From the NCBI GenBank assembly GCA_903838055.1, contig CAILWV010000049.1, positions 49,709 through 113,708 of the forward strand: a DNA stretch of 64,000 nucleotides. The letters run 5' to 3'. Position numbers and translations under genes: made by a program. The notes under the pieces were generated by a model, which was not told where the DNA came from, did not search any database, and saw only the letters and a list, made by a program, of their open reading frames with translations. Below, piece by piece: positions 19,245 through 28,534 of the stretch (position 1 is the first letter of the stretch; each line of letters starts with the position of its first letter). This DNA is from an uncultured Bacteroidota bacterium (GTDB lineage Bacteria > Bacteroidota > Bacteroidia > Flavobacteriales > Flavobacteriaceae).

Positions 19245-21116
19245 CTAATCTTCTTCAATTTCAAATTCGGCATCTTTTTCCCAAATTTCCATTTCACAAG
19301 GTTTACAGTTGAATTTTAATTTATATTCTAATTCACCTTGTTTTAATACTAAAGGCTCTTTAACTTTAACTCCTAAAGTGTCTTTATGGTATTTAGGACA
19401 TTTTTCTAATTCGTATTTAATACAATATTTTGTAGTCATAACTCGAGATTTCCCAGGATCCCATTGCAATTCAAAAGCTTTTTCAATTTCAGTTACTCCA
19501 TGACGTTCATAAAATTTACGAGCCGATTTGTTTGCAACATTATACATAAAATCCAACTTTTCTTCTGGATAAGGATGGGATGTTTTTACGATTGGTTGTT
19601 CCTCTCGATGATAATTTGCCAAACGAATTTCAGTTAATTGTTCTAAAACTGTTCTTCGCATTTCGTTGATTTTTGAAATAGGAAGAAACCAATTCCCTGA
19701 AAATTCAATTGTAATTTCATCAATTTTATAGGGAGTAAATCCAGTTTTTGCTAAATTTATTTTAAAGTTTTCTTCTATCGACTCATTATTTTTGGTTTGT
19801 TCTTTTGGATGAATTAATGAAATAGAACTTTCATTTTCGTCCTCATCTGTAGCCGTTAATTCAAAACCATTTTCTATTTCAGATAATAGTAATGTAGTGC
19901 TAATTTTTCTAACAGCACTATCTTCACGTTCTACAATTTTGATAAAAGCAGCATCATTATTTCTGTAAATAAATGTGCCATTCTTTATTTCTTTCAATAC
20001 ATTTGGATAAACGAAACCATTTTCGGCACGGTTTACATATATTCCGTCGGCTTCATTGTTGTCATTTATAAAACAAAGACCGTCTCCGTTATTCAATAAA
20101 TCTCCGTTTTCAATTTCATATGAATTTCCAACCGTTTGAATTAGTTTTCCTATATACTGCCCTTTAGATTTTGGACTTTCCCAAGAACCTATAGATTGGT
20201 GTCTTTCGTTTACAAAATAATCAGTGTAACCACGATTAAAAGTTCGGTTTAAAGCTGAATCAAAAGTATAGGTACAACTCCCAGAAGATGCTTTGGTATA
20301 TTTATGACTATTTGCTTCTAGAAAACTATCTAATTTTTGACGTAAAAAGGAAACGTTATTTTTTACATATACAATATCTTTTAGACGACCTTCAATTTTA
20401 AAAGAACAAATTCCAGCTTCAATTAAATTAGGAATTTGATCTGTAACATCAAAATCTTTTATTGAGAGTAGGTGGCTATTTTTTATTAATGTATCACCAT
20501 TTCCATCAATTAAATTATATGGTAAACGACAATTTTGTGCGCAGGAACCTCTGTTGGCTGATCGTTCGCCATTGGCAACACTCATATAACAGTTGCCGCT
20601 GAAAGAAACACATAATGCACCGGTTACAAAAAATTCTAACTCAACGTCGGACGCTTCACTGATTTCTTTTATTTGGTGCAAATTCAATTCACGAGCCAAA
20701 ACAACGCGTTTCATTCCTGCCTCTTTAAGGAATTTTATTTTGTCGGCATCTCTATTATTTGCTTGTGTACTAGCATGTAATATAATTGGTGGCAAATCCA
20801 TTTCTAGAATTGCCATATCTTGAATAATAAGGGCATCGACTCCAATATCATATAAATCCCAAATCATCTTGCGACACGTTTCTAGTTCGTTGTCATAAAG
20901 AATAGTATTTATTACTACAAAAACTTGAGCGTAAAACAAATGAGCATATTTCACCAACTCACCTACATCTTCAATTGAATTGGTTGCATTGGATCTCGCA
21001 CCAAATTGTGGAGCACCTATATAAACTGCATCGGCACCACTATTGATTGCTGCAATTCCCTGAATTAAATCTTTTGCAGGGGCTAATATTTCTATTTTCT
21101 TTTTCATTATTTTCAA
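19245..21116 (-). CDS. U32 family peptidase / RlhA-type tRNA or rRNA hydroxylation protein
   Basis: 623 residues of the U32 family. The N-terminal barrel begins with IEILAPAKDLIQGIAAINSG and ADAVYIGAPQFGARSNA. The cysteine cluster typical of the family (CVSFSGNCYMS and RGSCAQNC) lies near residue 170-195. Further cysteines occur near the C-terminus (CIKYELEKCPKYH and FNCKPCEME). Length and the C-terminal Cys pattern resemble E. coli RlhA (YdcP), which acts in hydroxylation of 23S rRNA C2501, or TrhP, which modifies tRNA U34. True peptidase activity is doubtful. The start could be Met1 or Met4. Confidence 0.88.
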   Translation of the reverse strand: MKIMKKKIEILAPAKDLIQGIAAINSGADAVYIGAPQFGARSNATNSIEDVGELVKYAHLFYAQVFVVINTILYDNELETCRKMIWDLYDIGVDALIIQDMAILEMDLPPIILHASTQANNRDADKIKFLKEAGMKRVVLARELNLHQIKEISEASDVELEFFVTGALCVSFSGNCYMSVANGERSANRGSCAQNCRLPYNLIDGNGDTLIKNSHLLSIKDFDVTDQIPNLIEAGICSFKIEGRLKDIVYVKNNVSFLRQKLDSFLEANSHKYTKASSGSCTYTFDSALNRTFNRGYTDYFVNERHQSIGSWESPKSKGQYIGKLIQTVGNSYEIENGDLLNNGDGLCFINDNNEADGIYVNRAENGFVYPNVLKEIKNGTFIYRNNDAAFIKIVEREDSAVRKISTTLLLSEIENGFELTATDEDENESSISLIHPKEQTKNNESIEENFKINLAKTGFTPYKIDEITIEFSGNWFLPISKINEMRRTVLEQLTEIRLANYHREEQPIVKTSHPYPEEKLDFMYNVANKSARKFYERHGVTEIEKAFELQWDPGKSRVMTTKYCIKYELEKCPKYHKDTLGVKVKEPLVLKQGELEYKLKFNCKPCEMEIWEKDAEFEIEED

Positions 21117-21245
21117 ATTCCTCTATACTTGGTGTTCTGTTTGCTTTAAAAAAACGTGTAAAGTTCTTATATTTTATTGGAGATTTCTAATTGAAAATAG
21201 ATTTTTTTGTAGAAAATAATTTTACGAATTTTTAACGTAATTAAT

Positions 21246-22067
21246 TTAGTTTGAATTTATATGTATAGCACCATTTTCATCTTTTAGTTTATTCAATTGT
21301 TCTTCTTCCATCAAATCATAAGCATTTTGAGAAATTACCCTTCCTTTTTTTGGGGCTTTTATAATTTTTTTATTTTTAGGATTTAAGACAACTTTTGAGC
21401 AAAGTAAAATAAGATTTTTTTGATTTACTTCCATAATCAGTCCAGGTAAACCCCAATATTTATTAGGACCTTGACTAACTGGAATTTCAGGATTGTACCA
21501 AACGGTAATGATTTCATTCTCTGGTTTTTCTAAATTTAAAAAACTGGTTTTGTTATTGGTTTGCTTTTCCTTTTCAGCTTCATATTCTTCAAGTTCCTTT
21601 TTAGTAACTTTTATAATCGATACAGCTTTATAACAAATATAATCTCCTATTTTTTTTGTTTCTTGCTTTAATTCCCAATTGTAATTTTTTAACGTATCGG
21701 AAATTAAATAATTCTTATTAGCAAATTCTTCGGCTTTGAGATACCTTTTAGTTTGGATGTTTTTATACAGCTCACCTTCTATATCTGTACCAAAATTCAC
21801 ATTGCCAGAGCCTGATTCTTGAAGTTTCTGTTCCTGCTGGTATATAGATTCTATTTTGTTGAAATTTAAAATAAAGGTTTTTTCAAACATTTTACTCATC
21901 TTTTCATTCAATTCTTTTGCCTTTTCTTCACTCATTCCTTCTACATGAAAAACCACATTATTCAATTGTTTTGAAACATAAATTGCTCTTCCTTGAAAAT
22001 CTTGTGCTTTAGCAACATTAATTAGTAGTATTAAAAAGAACATGCTTTTTATTAAAATGTTTTTCAT
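21246..22067 (-). CDS. GLPGLI family secreted protein
   Basis: 273 residues with a signal peptide (MKNILIKSMFFLILLINVAKAQ) and the family-defining GLPGLI motif (NKYWGLPGLIMEVN) in the C-terminal half. This Bacteroidetes family is of unknown function; members are often encoded next to M56/BlaR-like genes or TonB receptors. Here it is the third gene of a minus-strand run BlaI - M56 - GLPGLI with a 77-bp gap after the M56 gene. It is likely periplasmic or outer-membrane exposed. Confidence 0.92.
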   Translation of the reverse strand: MKNILIKSMFFLILLINVAKAQDFQGRAIYVSKQLNNVVFHVEGMSEEKAKELNEKMSKMFEKTFILNFNKIESIYQQEQKLQESGSGNVNFGTDIEGELYKNIQTKRYLKAEEFANKNYLISDTLKNYNWELKQETKKIGDYICYKAVSIIKVTKKELEEYEAEKEKQTNNKTSFLNLEKPENEIITVWYNPEIPVSQGPNKYWGLPGLIMEVNQKNLILLCSKVVLNPKNKKIIKAPKKGRVISQNAYDLMEEEQLNKLKDENGAIHINSN

Positions 22068-22144
22068 GATTATAAATTTTATTGTTAATTAATTTATTTC
22101 TCGGTCAAGTTATTTTCTACATTAATTACATAAAAACCTTTGGT

Positions 22145-24421
22145 TTAATTACCAAAAGTGGATTTATTTTCAACTGAAACCTGAATTGGAGTATTTGAAG
22201 TTGACAATGCAGGATCTAAAATTTGAACTCTACCTGCTTGATAGTTTACAGAATAATCAACACCTTCTACTAATTTTTTTCCTCCTGCGGTAACTACAAC
22301 AGAACCTTTAGGAACATTAATAGCACCTATTGGAATTCCATCACCACCAGAAAATTTAAATTCACCTTTAAGTTTGAATTTTTTCTTCCCGCTATCTTGT
22401 AACGCTTTTGCTTGAACAGCATCTTTTCTAGCTTGTACAGCATCTTTTCTAGCTTGAATTGCATCTTTCCTAGATTGTATTTCATCTTTCCTAGATTGTA
22501 TTTCATCTTTCCTATTAGAATCTATTTCACTTTTATATTCGAGATCTAGTTCTTTAACTCCAAAATTCCAATTTTTATTTTTTGTTTTATCTACATATAT
22601 TTCAATTGATTTTATAGGGGTATTTCTTTCTATATTTAATTTTTGAACTCTTCCATCACTAGATTTCATTACAATATTAACGGCAATAATTTTATTATCC
22701 TTATTCCTTTTAATGTTAGAAATATCAGTAATTATATTTTGCTTTTTGAAATAATTAGATAGAGAATACCAACCCGCATCAGGTTCACTAGAATTTAATA
22801 CAATAGATAGATAATCACTATCCGTAATGCTATCAGGAGTATTAGTTGATTTAGTTTTAACCTTTGCATAAATCTCAATTACTCCATTTTTGCCTTTTTC
22901 TCCGTAATTTTTAATAGCATTTTCCCCTTTAATAACATTCATACTTTCAATATTATCGGGATTAATCATATTGATTATTTTATCAGTATCACCCTCTATA
23001 ATACTTCCATCTAATACAATTATAGGTTTTGTATTTAAGTTTAAAGTAGGTTCTCCTGGAACTTTTATTAAATTAAAATCTCCATGAATAACCACAACAT
23101 CGTCATTTTTTTCATTTTTAGTTACAAAGGATACTTCATTGTTGTTTGGAATAGCTACAGCATTTGTGTTTTCGTCATTATTCTGCTTTACTAATTTGAT
23201 GGCATCCTTATAATTAATTTCCACTATGTTATTATTTGCATCATTTGAATTGTAAAATCCATTTTTTGAAAACCCTACTTTATCTCCATCTGCATTAAAG
23301 TAAATGGTTTCAATTGGATTATCGGAATCTAATACAATTTTACCCGATTTACCTTCTTTAGTTTTGTATTCAATTTTGATTGCAATAATTTCTCCTTTGT
23401 CATTTCGTTTGACATTAGAAAATTTATAATCGATACCCAATTGCTCTTTGGCCATTTTAGTATCATTTTTCATTTCTTCATCAGTAGCATTTTTGTCAGT
23501 TGTGTAGCCAACTGCTATTGCGCTTACTGCTTTTTCTTGTGCCACCACTTTTATTTGAAATAAAAATACAAAGGCAAATAGTGCCGGAATTACTACCGCG
23601 TATTTCCAAGAATTTCTTTTGTGTGATTGAATTTTGTTTAACATAACGATTCTTTTTTTGATTAGTGATTGATAAAAATGATTGGTAATTGGTATGAAGT
23701 TTTGATTTGAAACTACCTTTAATAGTGTTTTTTGATAGGCCTTTTTATCTTCTATATGTTGTATTGCTTCGTTATCAGCAATGAATTCTAAATTTTGAAT
23801 AACCGCTTTTTTGTAAAACCATACAATTGGGTTTATCCAAAAAACTATTGTAAATAAATTTACTACTAAAACATCTAATGAATGTTTCTGACTGCAATGG
23901 ACTTTTTCATGTAATAAGATACTGTCTAATTCATTCTGAGAATATAAACTCGAATTAAAAACAATGAAATTAAAAAACGAAAATGGTGCAATGTCTTTTT
24001 CTAAATCAATTAAAGAAAAATTATTTTCTTTAAGAACTGTTTTGTTTTTCAATAATCGGCTTATTGAATATACATTGACAATTACTTTAACTAAAAGCAG
24101 TAAAACTACAAAGCCATAACCAAAAGCAACTACTTGAAGCCAATCTATAGTTTCTATTGTTGGAGCAATACTTTTAATTGGAATAGCTTTTGAATGGTTG
24201 GATAGTACAATTAAATCGTTTATCGAAATTTTAGGTCGTTCAACATAAACTATTTTCTTAAAAAATAGCAATGGCAAAAGGGCAGAAGCAATCATGCCAA
24301 ATAGTAAAAACCAACGATTACTCGTGAAAAAAGTTTCTTTTCGCAACAATAAATGATAAGCCAAAAAGAATGCAACCAGCAGACCATTTGCTTTTAAAAG
24401 AAAAATAATTAATTCTTGCAT
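22145..24421 (-). CDS. BlaR1-like M56 membrane metallopeptidase with SprA-like C-terminus
   Basis: 758 residues. Residues 1 to about 300 form the M56 membrane part: four hydrophobic segments and the zinc motif HEKVH (LLHEKVHCSQKHSLD), with the third ligand region EFIADNEAI. A TonB-plug-like segment follows (GEPTLNLNTKPIIVLDGSII, then INMINPDNIESMNVIKGENA, then NYGEKGKNGVIEIY), common in these Bacteroidetes proteins. Near residue 640 there are five tandem RKDxxQx heptads. The last about 60 residues (INVPKGSVVVTAGGKKLVEG, then GVDYSVNYQAGRVQILDP) closely resemble a repeat of the gliding/T9SS protein SprA. The gene is 19 bp from the BlaI-type repressor gene; BlaR1 relatives sense a signal and relieve BlaI repression by proteolysis. 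Confidence 0.85.
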   Translation of the reverse strand: MQELIIFLLKANGLLVAFFLAYHLLLRKETFFTSNRWFLLFGMIASALLPLLFFKKIVYVERPKISINDLIVLSNHSKAIPIKSIAPTIETIDWLQVVAFGYGFVVLLLLVKVIVNVYSISRLLKNKTVLKENNFSLIDLEKDIAPFSFFNFIVFNSSLYSQNELDSILLHEKVHCSQKHSLDVLVVNLFTIVFWINPIVWFYKKAVIQNLEFIADNEAIQHIEDKKAYQKTLLKVVSNQNFIPITNHFYQSLIKKRIVMLNKIQSHKRNSWKYAVVIPALFAFVFLFQIKVVAQEKAVSAIAVGYTTDKNATDEEMKNDTKMAKEQLGIDYKFSNVKRNDKGEIIAIKIEYKTKEGKSGKIVLDSDNPIETIYFNADGDKVGFSKNGFYNSNDANNNIVEINYKDAIKLVKQNNDENTNAVAIPNNNEVSFVTKNEKNDDVVVIHGDFNLIKVPGEPTLNLNTKPIIVLDGSIIEGDTDKIINMINPDNIESMNVIKGENAIKNYGEKGKNGVIEIYAKVKTKSTNTPDSITDSDYLSIVLNSSEPDAGWYSLSNYFKKQNIITDISNIKRNKDNKIIAVNIVMKSSDGRVQKLNIERNTPIKSIEIYVDKTKNKNWNFGVKELDLEYKSEIDSNRKDEIQSRKDEIQSRKDAIQARKDAVQARKDAVQAKALQDSGKKKFKLKGEFKFSGGDGIPIGAINVPKGSVVVTAGGKKLVEGVDYSVNYQAGRVQILDPALSTSNTPIQVSVENKSTFGN
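22409..22513 (-). repeat. Five 21-bp tandem repeats inside the M56 gene
   Basis: Five in-frame units of 21 bp encode RKDEIQS twice, RKDAIQA once and RKDAVQA twice. The alternating charged residues suggest a helical or coiled spacer between the plug-like domain and the SprA-like end. Copy number is likely to vary between strains. Confidence 0.85.
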
Positions 24422-24440
24422 AATTTATTGAATTAAAATT

Positions 24441-24800
24441 TTATTTTCTGTTTTCAATAATCTCCAAAATTTCTCGTAATTCTTTTGCCGAAATTTTATC
24501 TTCTTCAGCAAAAAAGGAAACCATATTTTTATAGGAATTATTAAAGTAATTCTCAATAGCGGTATTCATGAAGGTATTTCGATAATCTTCTAATGCTATA
24601 ATTGGATAATACTGATGGGTATTTCCATAAGCATTATGACTTACATAGCCCTTTTCTTCTAAGTTTCTAATAATGGTAGAAAGAGTATTGTAATGCGGTT
24701 GATCTTCAGTTATTTCAGCCATCACATCCTTTACAAAAGCCTTTTTTAACTTCCATAAAATGTGCATTATTTCTTCTTCTTTGTTGGTTAATTTTTGCAT
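24441..24800 (-). CDS. BlaI/MecI/CopY family transcriptional repressor
   Basis: 119 residues with a winged-helix domain (NKEEEIMHILWKLKKAFVKD, then NTLSTIIRNLEEKGYV) and a C-terminal dimerisation helix region that carries the cleavable part in BlaI relatives. The M56 gene follows after 19 bp. Together they form the usual BlaI/BlaR-like sensor pair, but no beta-lactamase is nearby, so the regulated function is more likely the GLPGLI protein or envelope genes. A 40-bp dyad 38 bp upstream is the probable operator, implying autoregulation. Confidence 0.93.
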   Translation of the reverse strand: MQKLTNKEEEIMHILWKLKKAFVKDVMAEITEDQPHYNTLSTIIRNLEEKGYVSHNAYGNTHQYYPIIALEDYRNTFMNTAIENYFNNSYKNMVSFFAEEDKISAKELREILEIIENRK

Positions 24801-24837
24801 AGATTTAAATTCAATTAATTAATAATGATACAAACCT

Positions 24838-24877
24838 ATAACTATATTTTTAGTTGCACAACTATTTTTATAGTTAT
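24838..24877. promoter_or_regulatory. 40-bp dyad, probable BlaI-family operator
   Basis: Two 19-bp arms around a 2-bp centre: ATAACTATA...TAGTTG on the left (24838-24856) and CAACTA...TATAGTTAT on the right (24859-24877), with 15 of 19 positions pairing. The inner palindrome TAGTTGCACAACTA is perfect. It sits 38 bp upstream of the repressor start and is centred between the two divergent genes. Confidence 0.7.
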
Positions 24878-24995
24878 TTAACTAATTTTAACGTTTGCTG
24901 ATGTTTTTTTAAGATATATATATTATAAAACTCAATTAATCCTCTATAATATTTCAATTAATTTCAACTATTTTTGCAACATTCAAATAAATAAA

Positions 24996-25538
24996 ATGCC
25001 ACCAAAAATCTATAACAAAACTAATTTCCATAAACACACATTCTGCATTTTTCAGGAGGTAGAATTAGATGTTTTAAAAGATTTGAAGCTGCATTACAAA
25101 AGTAAATCGGGAAGTAGTTATTACTTTGTAGAAGGCGGTGTTTATAGATATTCCAATCATTGGGGTAGAGCGGCCAATTGTAAGTGGAGATTAATATCCA
25201 ATAATACTAATAAAGATAGAACCAAAATAGGTTATGCAAATTGGAGTGATTTTTATCAAGATAATGATTTTGAAAAGCTATATTTTATTGAAGTAGATTA
25301 CATTAGTCAATCGGCACATTTCAATCATTATCAAAATGAAAAATGCTCTAACGACAAAATATTACGAACATCTACAGAAACCTCAAAGCTTCTCAAACAA
25401 ATAAGAATATTGTTAGAAGAAACTTCTTGGGCCAAACATCTAAAAGAAGAGTCAATTGCGGTCTTACGACAAGAAATTATTGAGCAATTAATCACTACAA
25501 ATAAATCTTTTCAAGAAATTAAAAGAGATTACTTATAA
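24996..25538 (+). CDS. Conserved-looking hypothetical protein, 180 residues
   Basis: A soluble protein of 180 residues without signal peptide or membrane segment. It has many aromatic residues (YYFVEGGVYRYSNHWGRAAN) and a motif WGRAANCKWRL that looks structural. The C-terminal 60 residues are helical. It is divergent from the blaI-type gene and could share the 24838-24877 control region, although the dyad lies about 120 bp away. I do not recognise the family with certainty. Confidence 0.72.
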   Translation: MPPKIYNKTNFHKHTFCIFQEVELDVLKDLKLHYKSKSGSSYYFVEGGVYRYSNHWGRAANCKWRLISNNTNKDRTKIGYANWSDFYQDNDFEKLYFIEVDYISQSAHFNHYQNEKCSNDKILRTSTETSKLLKQIRILLEETSWAKHLKEESIAVLRQEIIEQLITTNKSFQEIKRDYL

Positions 25539-25619
25539 AAAAATCATCTATAAGAAGTAATGATTCGTGAAATTTAACTTATATCAATTTGTGAAAATTT
25601 GTGAAATTCGTGTCTGCTA

Positions 25620-26841
25620 TTAATTGTTTTCGTTTTTAACCAATTTCAGAGTCCAAATTCCAAGTAAAAAAGCTAAAACACCTAAAGTTCCCATAAACGC
25701 CCAATTTGCCTGATAACTCAAGTGGTCAATAATACCCATACCCACTTTTGCACTTAAAATATGTGCCATGCTATAACTCATGGTAAATATAGCCATATAC
25801 CGTCCTTCGTGTCCTTTCGGGGCTCAGCTCATGGCAAAAGAATTTGAAAAAGGGAAAACAAACATCTCGGCAAAAGTCATAAATACCATCATCACGATCA
25901 AAACACCAACCCACGTATTAAGCAACAATAAATACATGCTAATTGCCATAAGCAAGCAGCCTATAGTTACCATTTTCCTTGTCAATTTTGTTTCGCTCCA
26001 CATAACCTACAATAGGCATTTCTAGAAAAAATATCATTATTCCGTTCATTGTTAATAGCAAACCAGTCTGTAGTTCGGTCATGTCAAATTGTTCCCTATG
26101 GTATAAAGGTAGAGTAGTAAAAAGTTGAAAAAATAATACTCCAGAAATCAAACAACTAACTAAAAAAATCCAAAACGGCCGGTCTTTAAATACAGATTCT
26201 CTGCTTGCTTCTAAACTTTGTTTTTCCTCTTTTGAAATTAACGTTCCTTTCTTTTCTTTTACTTTCATCCAAAAAATCAAAATAGCAATAATACACGTGG
26301 CTCCATCAACCCAAAATAATCCAGAATAACCAATATTCATGATTATTAATCCTCCCATTGCAGGTCCGGCAGCAAATCCAAGATTAATAGCAAGTCGTAC
26401 TAAGGTTAAAGCACGGGTTCTATTTTCTGGCTTAGCATATACACTAAGCGAAACAAACATGGCTGGGCGAAACATATCGGCAACCGACATAAGTAAAAAC
26501 ATCGAAACACAAAGTCCAACAAAGGTGGTAACAAATTGCATTGCAAATAGCGCCAAGCCACTAGTAAGCAAGCTAAAAATCATGATTCTATAAAACCCAA
26601 TTTTGTCTGATAATTTTCCTCCAAGCCACGACCCAATCATTGATCCTGCTCCAAAACATACCATAATCCAACCTACTTGGCTATAAGAAAAATGCAAATT
26701 TTCTTTTAAATATTTGGATAAAAATGGCAAAACCATAGTCCCTGCACGATTAATAAAAGTAATAAGCGTAAGAATCCATATCTCTCTTGAGAATCCTTTG
26801 AAATTGCTAAAATAACGTCGAAGTGCGTTTTTAATCATCAT
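25620..26841 (-). pseudogene. MFS transporter, frameshifted and with an in-frame stop
   Basis: The N-terminal 290 residues read as a normal major-facilitator protein (GAGSMIGSWLGGKLSDKIGF; AGPAMGGLIIMNIGYSGLFW). Near 25975-25981 one base is gained: the frame ends as NYRLLAYGN, while the shifted frame continues MVTIGCLLMAISMY, FVFPFSNSFAMS, then a TGA at 25826-25824, then APKGHEGRYMAIFTMSYSMA to a stop at 25620. Both defects must be fixed to give about 400 residues, the normal length. As written it is inactive. Substrate unknown; most similar to drug-efflux type permeases. Confidence 0.85.
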
Positions 26842-27043
26842 TAATTTATGAGTCGCAAATTTACAAAGTTTTTCGGGAGCTATATCTAGCTATTCACTAT
26901 AATCTTTTCTTTTTTATAAGAATAATAGTAAAGGATTTCCGTTTCAAAAGAAATTCATCGAACTACTATGAAAATTAATTTAAGGGGAGATATTTTGGTC
27001 TAAACTTATCAGTTATATTTTACATAAATAAATATAGTAGAAC

Positions 27044-27075
27044 TTGTTATTTTTTGTTTTTATAATTTATTTTTG
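27044..27075 (+). promoter_or_regulatory. Predicted promoter of the TatD gene, nearly leaderless
   Basis: TTG at 27044-27046, a 21-bp spacer and TATTTTTG at 27068-27075 match the flavobacterial consensus. The box ends 4 nt before the ATG at 27080, so the mRNA would have almost no leader. This also rules out the upstream in-frame start at 27044. Confidence 0.6.
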
Positions 27076-27079
27076 CCAT

Positions 27080-27736
27080 ATGCAATTTTTCAATTTACAT
27101 ACTCATAAATTCTCTGCAAATTCCAATATATTAGAATTAGTAAATCAATATCCATGGGAATTTGATGCTTCAGTTCCAAACTATTCTATTGGTATTCATC
27201 CATGGCATATAAGCGAAAATCGATTAGAGAATGATTTAAATATTATTGAAGCTAAACTTCAATTAAATGCATGTTTAGCATTAGGGGAATGTGGTTTAGA
27301 TAAACGAATTGAGATTCCAATAGACGTTCAAATTTCTGTTTTTGAGAAGCAAATTCTACTTGCAGAAAAATACCAAAAACCTTTAGTATTACATTTGGTG
27401 GCTGCTTTTGACGAATTAATTGCAATTAAAAATAAATTACAAATTTCGGTTCCAATTGTTATCCATGGGTTTTCTAAAAACCAACAGGTAGCAAAACAAC
27501 TAATAGATAACGGATTTTATCTTTCCTTTGGGAAATATTTATTACGAAATCCCAAATTAGAGTCGGTTTTTAATTCGATTCCTAATGATAGATTTTTTTT
27601 GGAAACCGATACCATAGAAGAAACTATTGAGGAAGTTTATAACTTAGCAGCAAGATATAAAAATATTTCTTTAGAAGAATTAATAGGAATTATAGATTCT
27701 AATTTTAATTCTGTTTTCAAAAAAAATAAAAATTAA
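27080..27736 (+). CDS. tatD: TatD family metal-dependent deoxyribonuclease/hydrolase
   Basis: 218 residues from the ATG at 27080; a longer frame from 27044 begins with hydrophobic residues that overlap the promoter. The metal site is visible: HxH in NLHTHKF, the Glu in ALGECGLDK, His in LVLHLVAAFDE, His in IVIHGFSKN and Asp in FFLETDTIEE. TatD proteins are 3'-5' DNA exonucleases involved in repair. The protein is somewhat short (usual 250-265), as in many Bacteroidetes members. It is followed by TcdA in the same orientation. Confidence 0.88.
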   Translation: MQFFNLHTHKFSANSNILELVNQYPWEFDASVPNYSIGIHPWHISENRLENDLNIIEAKLQLNACLALGECGLDKRIEIPIDVQISVFEKQILLAEKYQKPLVLHLVAAFDELIAIKNKLQISVPIVIHGFSKNQQVAKQLIDNGFYLSFGKYLLRNPKLESVFNSIPNDRFFLETDTIEETIEEVYNLAARYKNISLEELIGIIDSNFNSVFKKNKN

Positions 27737-27751
27737 TAGAAACATAAAATA

Positions 27752-27783
27752 GAGGAAGAGATTGCTTCGTTCCTCGCGATGAC
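27752..27783 (+). repeat. Interspersed intergenic repeat, copy 1
   Basis: A 32-nt element with core GATTGCTTCGTTCCTCGC; a second copy at 39699-39730 differs at 3 of 32 positions. Ends GAGGAA and TTCCTC can form a hairpin. In both places it ends within 5 nt of a start codon. Similar elements (reverse CATTGCGAGGAACGAAGC) are scattered in many bacterial genomes. Confidence 0.75.
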
Positions 27784-27787
27784 AAAA

Positions 27788-28504
27788 ATGGCAAAGTGGC
27801 AAGAAAGAGCAGAATTATTATTCAAAACGGAAGGATTACAAAACCTTAAAAATGCAAATATCTTAATTGTAGGAGTTGGAGGAGTTGGCTCATTTGCGGC
27901 CGAGTTTTTGGCTCGTGCAGGAGTCGGAAATCTTACTATTGTAGATGGTGATGTGGTGGATATCACCAATATTAACAGGCAACTACCTGCATTGCACTCT
28001 ACTGTTGGAATGTCTAAGATTGAGGTTGTAGGCAACAGATTGATGGATATTAATCCAGAATTGAATTTAACTAAGGTTCAAGAATTTCTTTCTCCTGAAC
28101 GTGCATTTGAAATTGTAGAAGAAAAATACGATTACGTTTTAGACTGTATTGATAGTGTAACGCCAAAATTAAATTTGATAATTGGTGCTAAACGTAAACG
28201 AGTAAAAATCATTTCTTCAATGGGAGCAGGTGGTAAAATGGAAGCTTCAAAAGTTAAGGTTGCCGACATTACAAATACCGTAAATTGTATGTTTGCTAAA
28301 ACAATACGCAGACGATTAAAAGAATTTAAAATTGATAAACTAAAAGTAGTTTTCTCTTCTGAAATTCAAGACGAATCTAGTTTAAAAATGACTGATGGTA
28401 GCAATTACAAAAAATCTTTTTACGGCACAAATAGTTATATGCCAGGACTTTTTGGATTATATATGACGGAAACTGTAATTAGATTTTTGATTAAAAAATA
28501 TTAA
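27788..28504 (+). CDS. tcdA: tRNA threonylcarbamoyladenosine dehydratase (TcdA/CsdL)
   Basis: 238 residues of the ThiF/E1-like family. TcdA cyclises t6A at position 37 of tRNA using ATP. Motifs: the dinucleotide loop ILIVGVGGVGSFAAEFLARA, DGDVVDITNINRQLPAL, LDCIDSVTPKLNLI and FYGTNSYMPGLFGL at the end. The start MAKWQERAELLF fits homologs; the upstream ATG at 27779 falls inside the interspersed repeat and was not chosen. The Sua5/YrdC protein at 35011, which helps make the t6A precursor, lies about 7 kb away. Confidence 0.92.
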   Translation: MAKWQERAELLFKTEGLQNLKNANILIVGVGGVGSFAAEFLARAGVGNLTIVDGDVVDITNINRQLPALHSTVGMSKIEVVGNRLMDINPELNLTKVQEFLSPERAFEIVEEKYDYVLDCIDSVTPKLNLIIGAKRKRVKIISSMGAGGKMEASKVKVADITNTVNCMFAKTIRRRLKEFKIDKLKVVFSSEIQDESSLKMTDGSNYKKSFYGTNSYMPGLFGLYMTETVIRFLIKKY

Positions 28505-28534
28505 TTAGTTTATAAATAACATTAACGCACAATA

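Noticed and set aside
24441..24800. BlaI/BlaR pair as a beta-lactam resistance locus
   Set aside because: No beta-lactamase or penicillin-binding protein gene is nearby; downstream is a GLPGLI protein.
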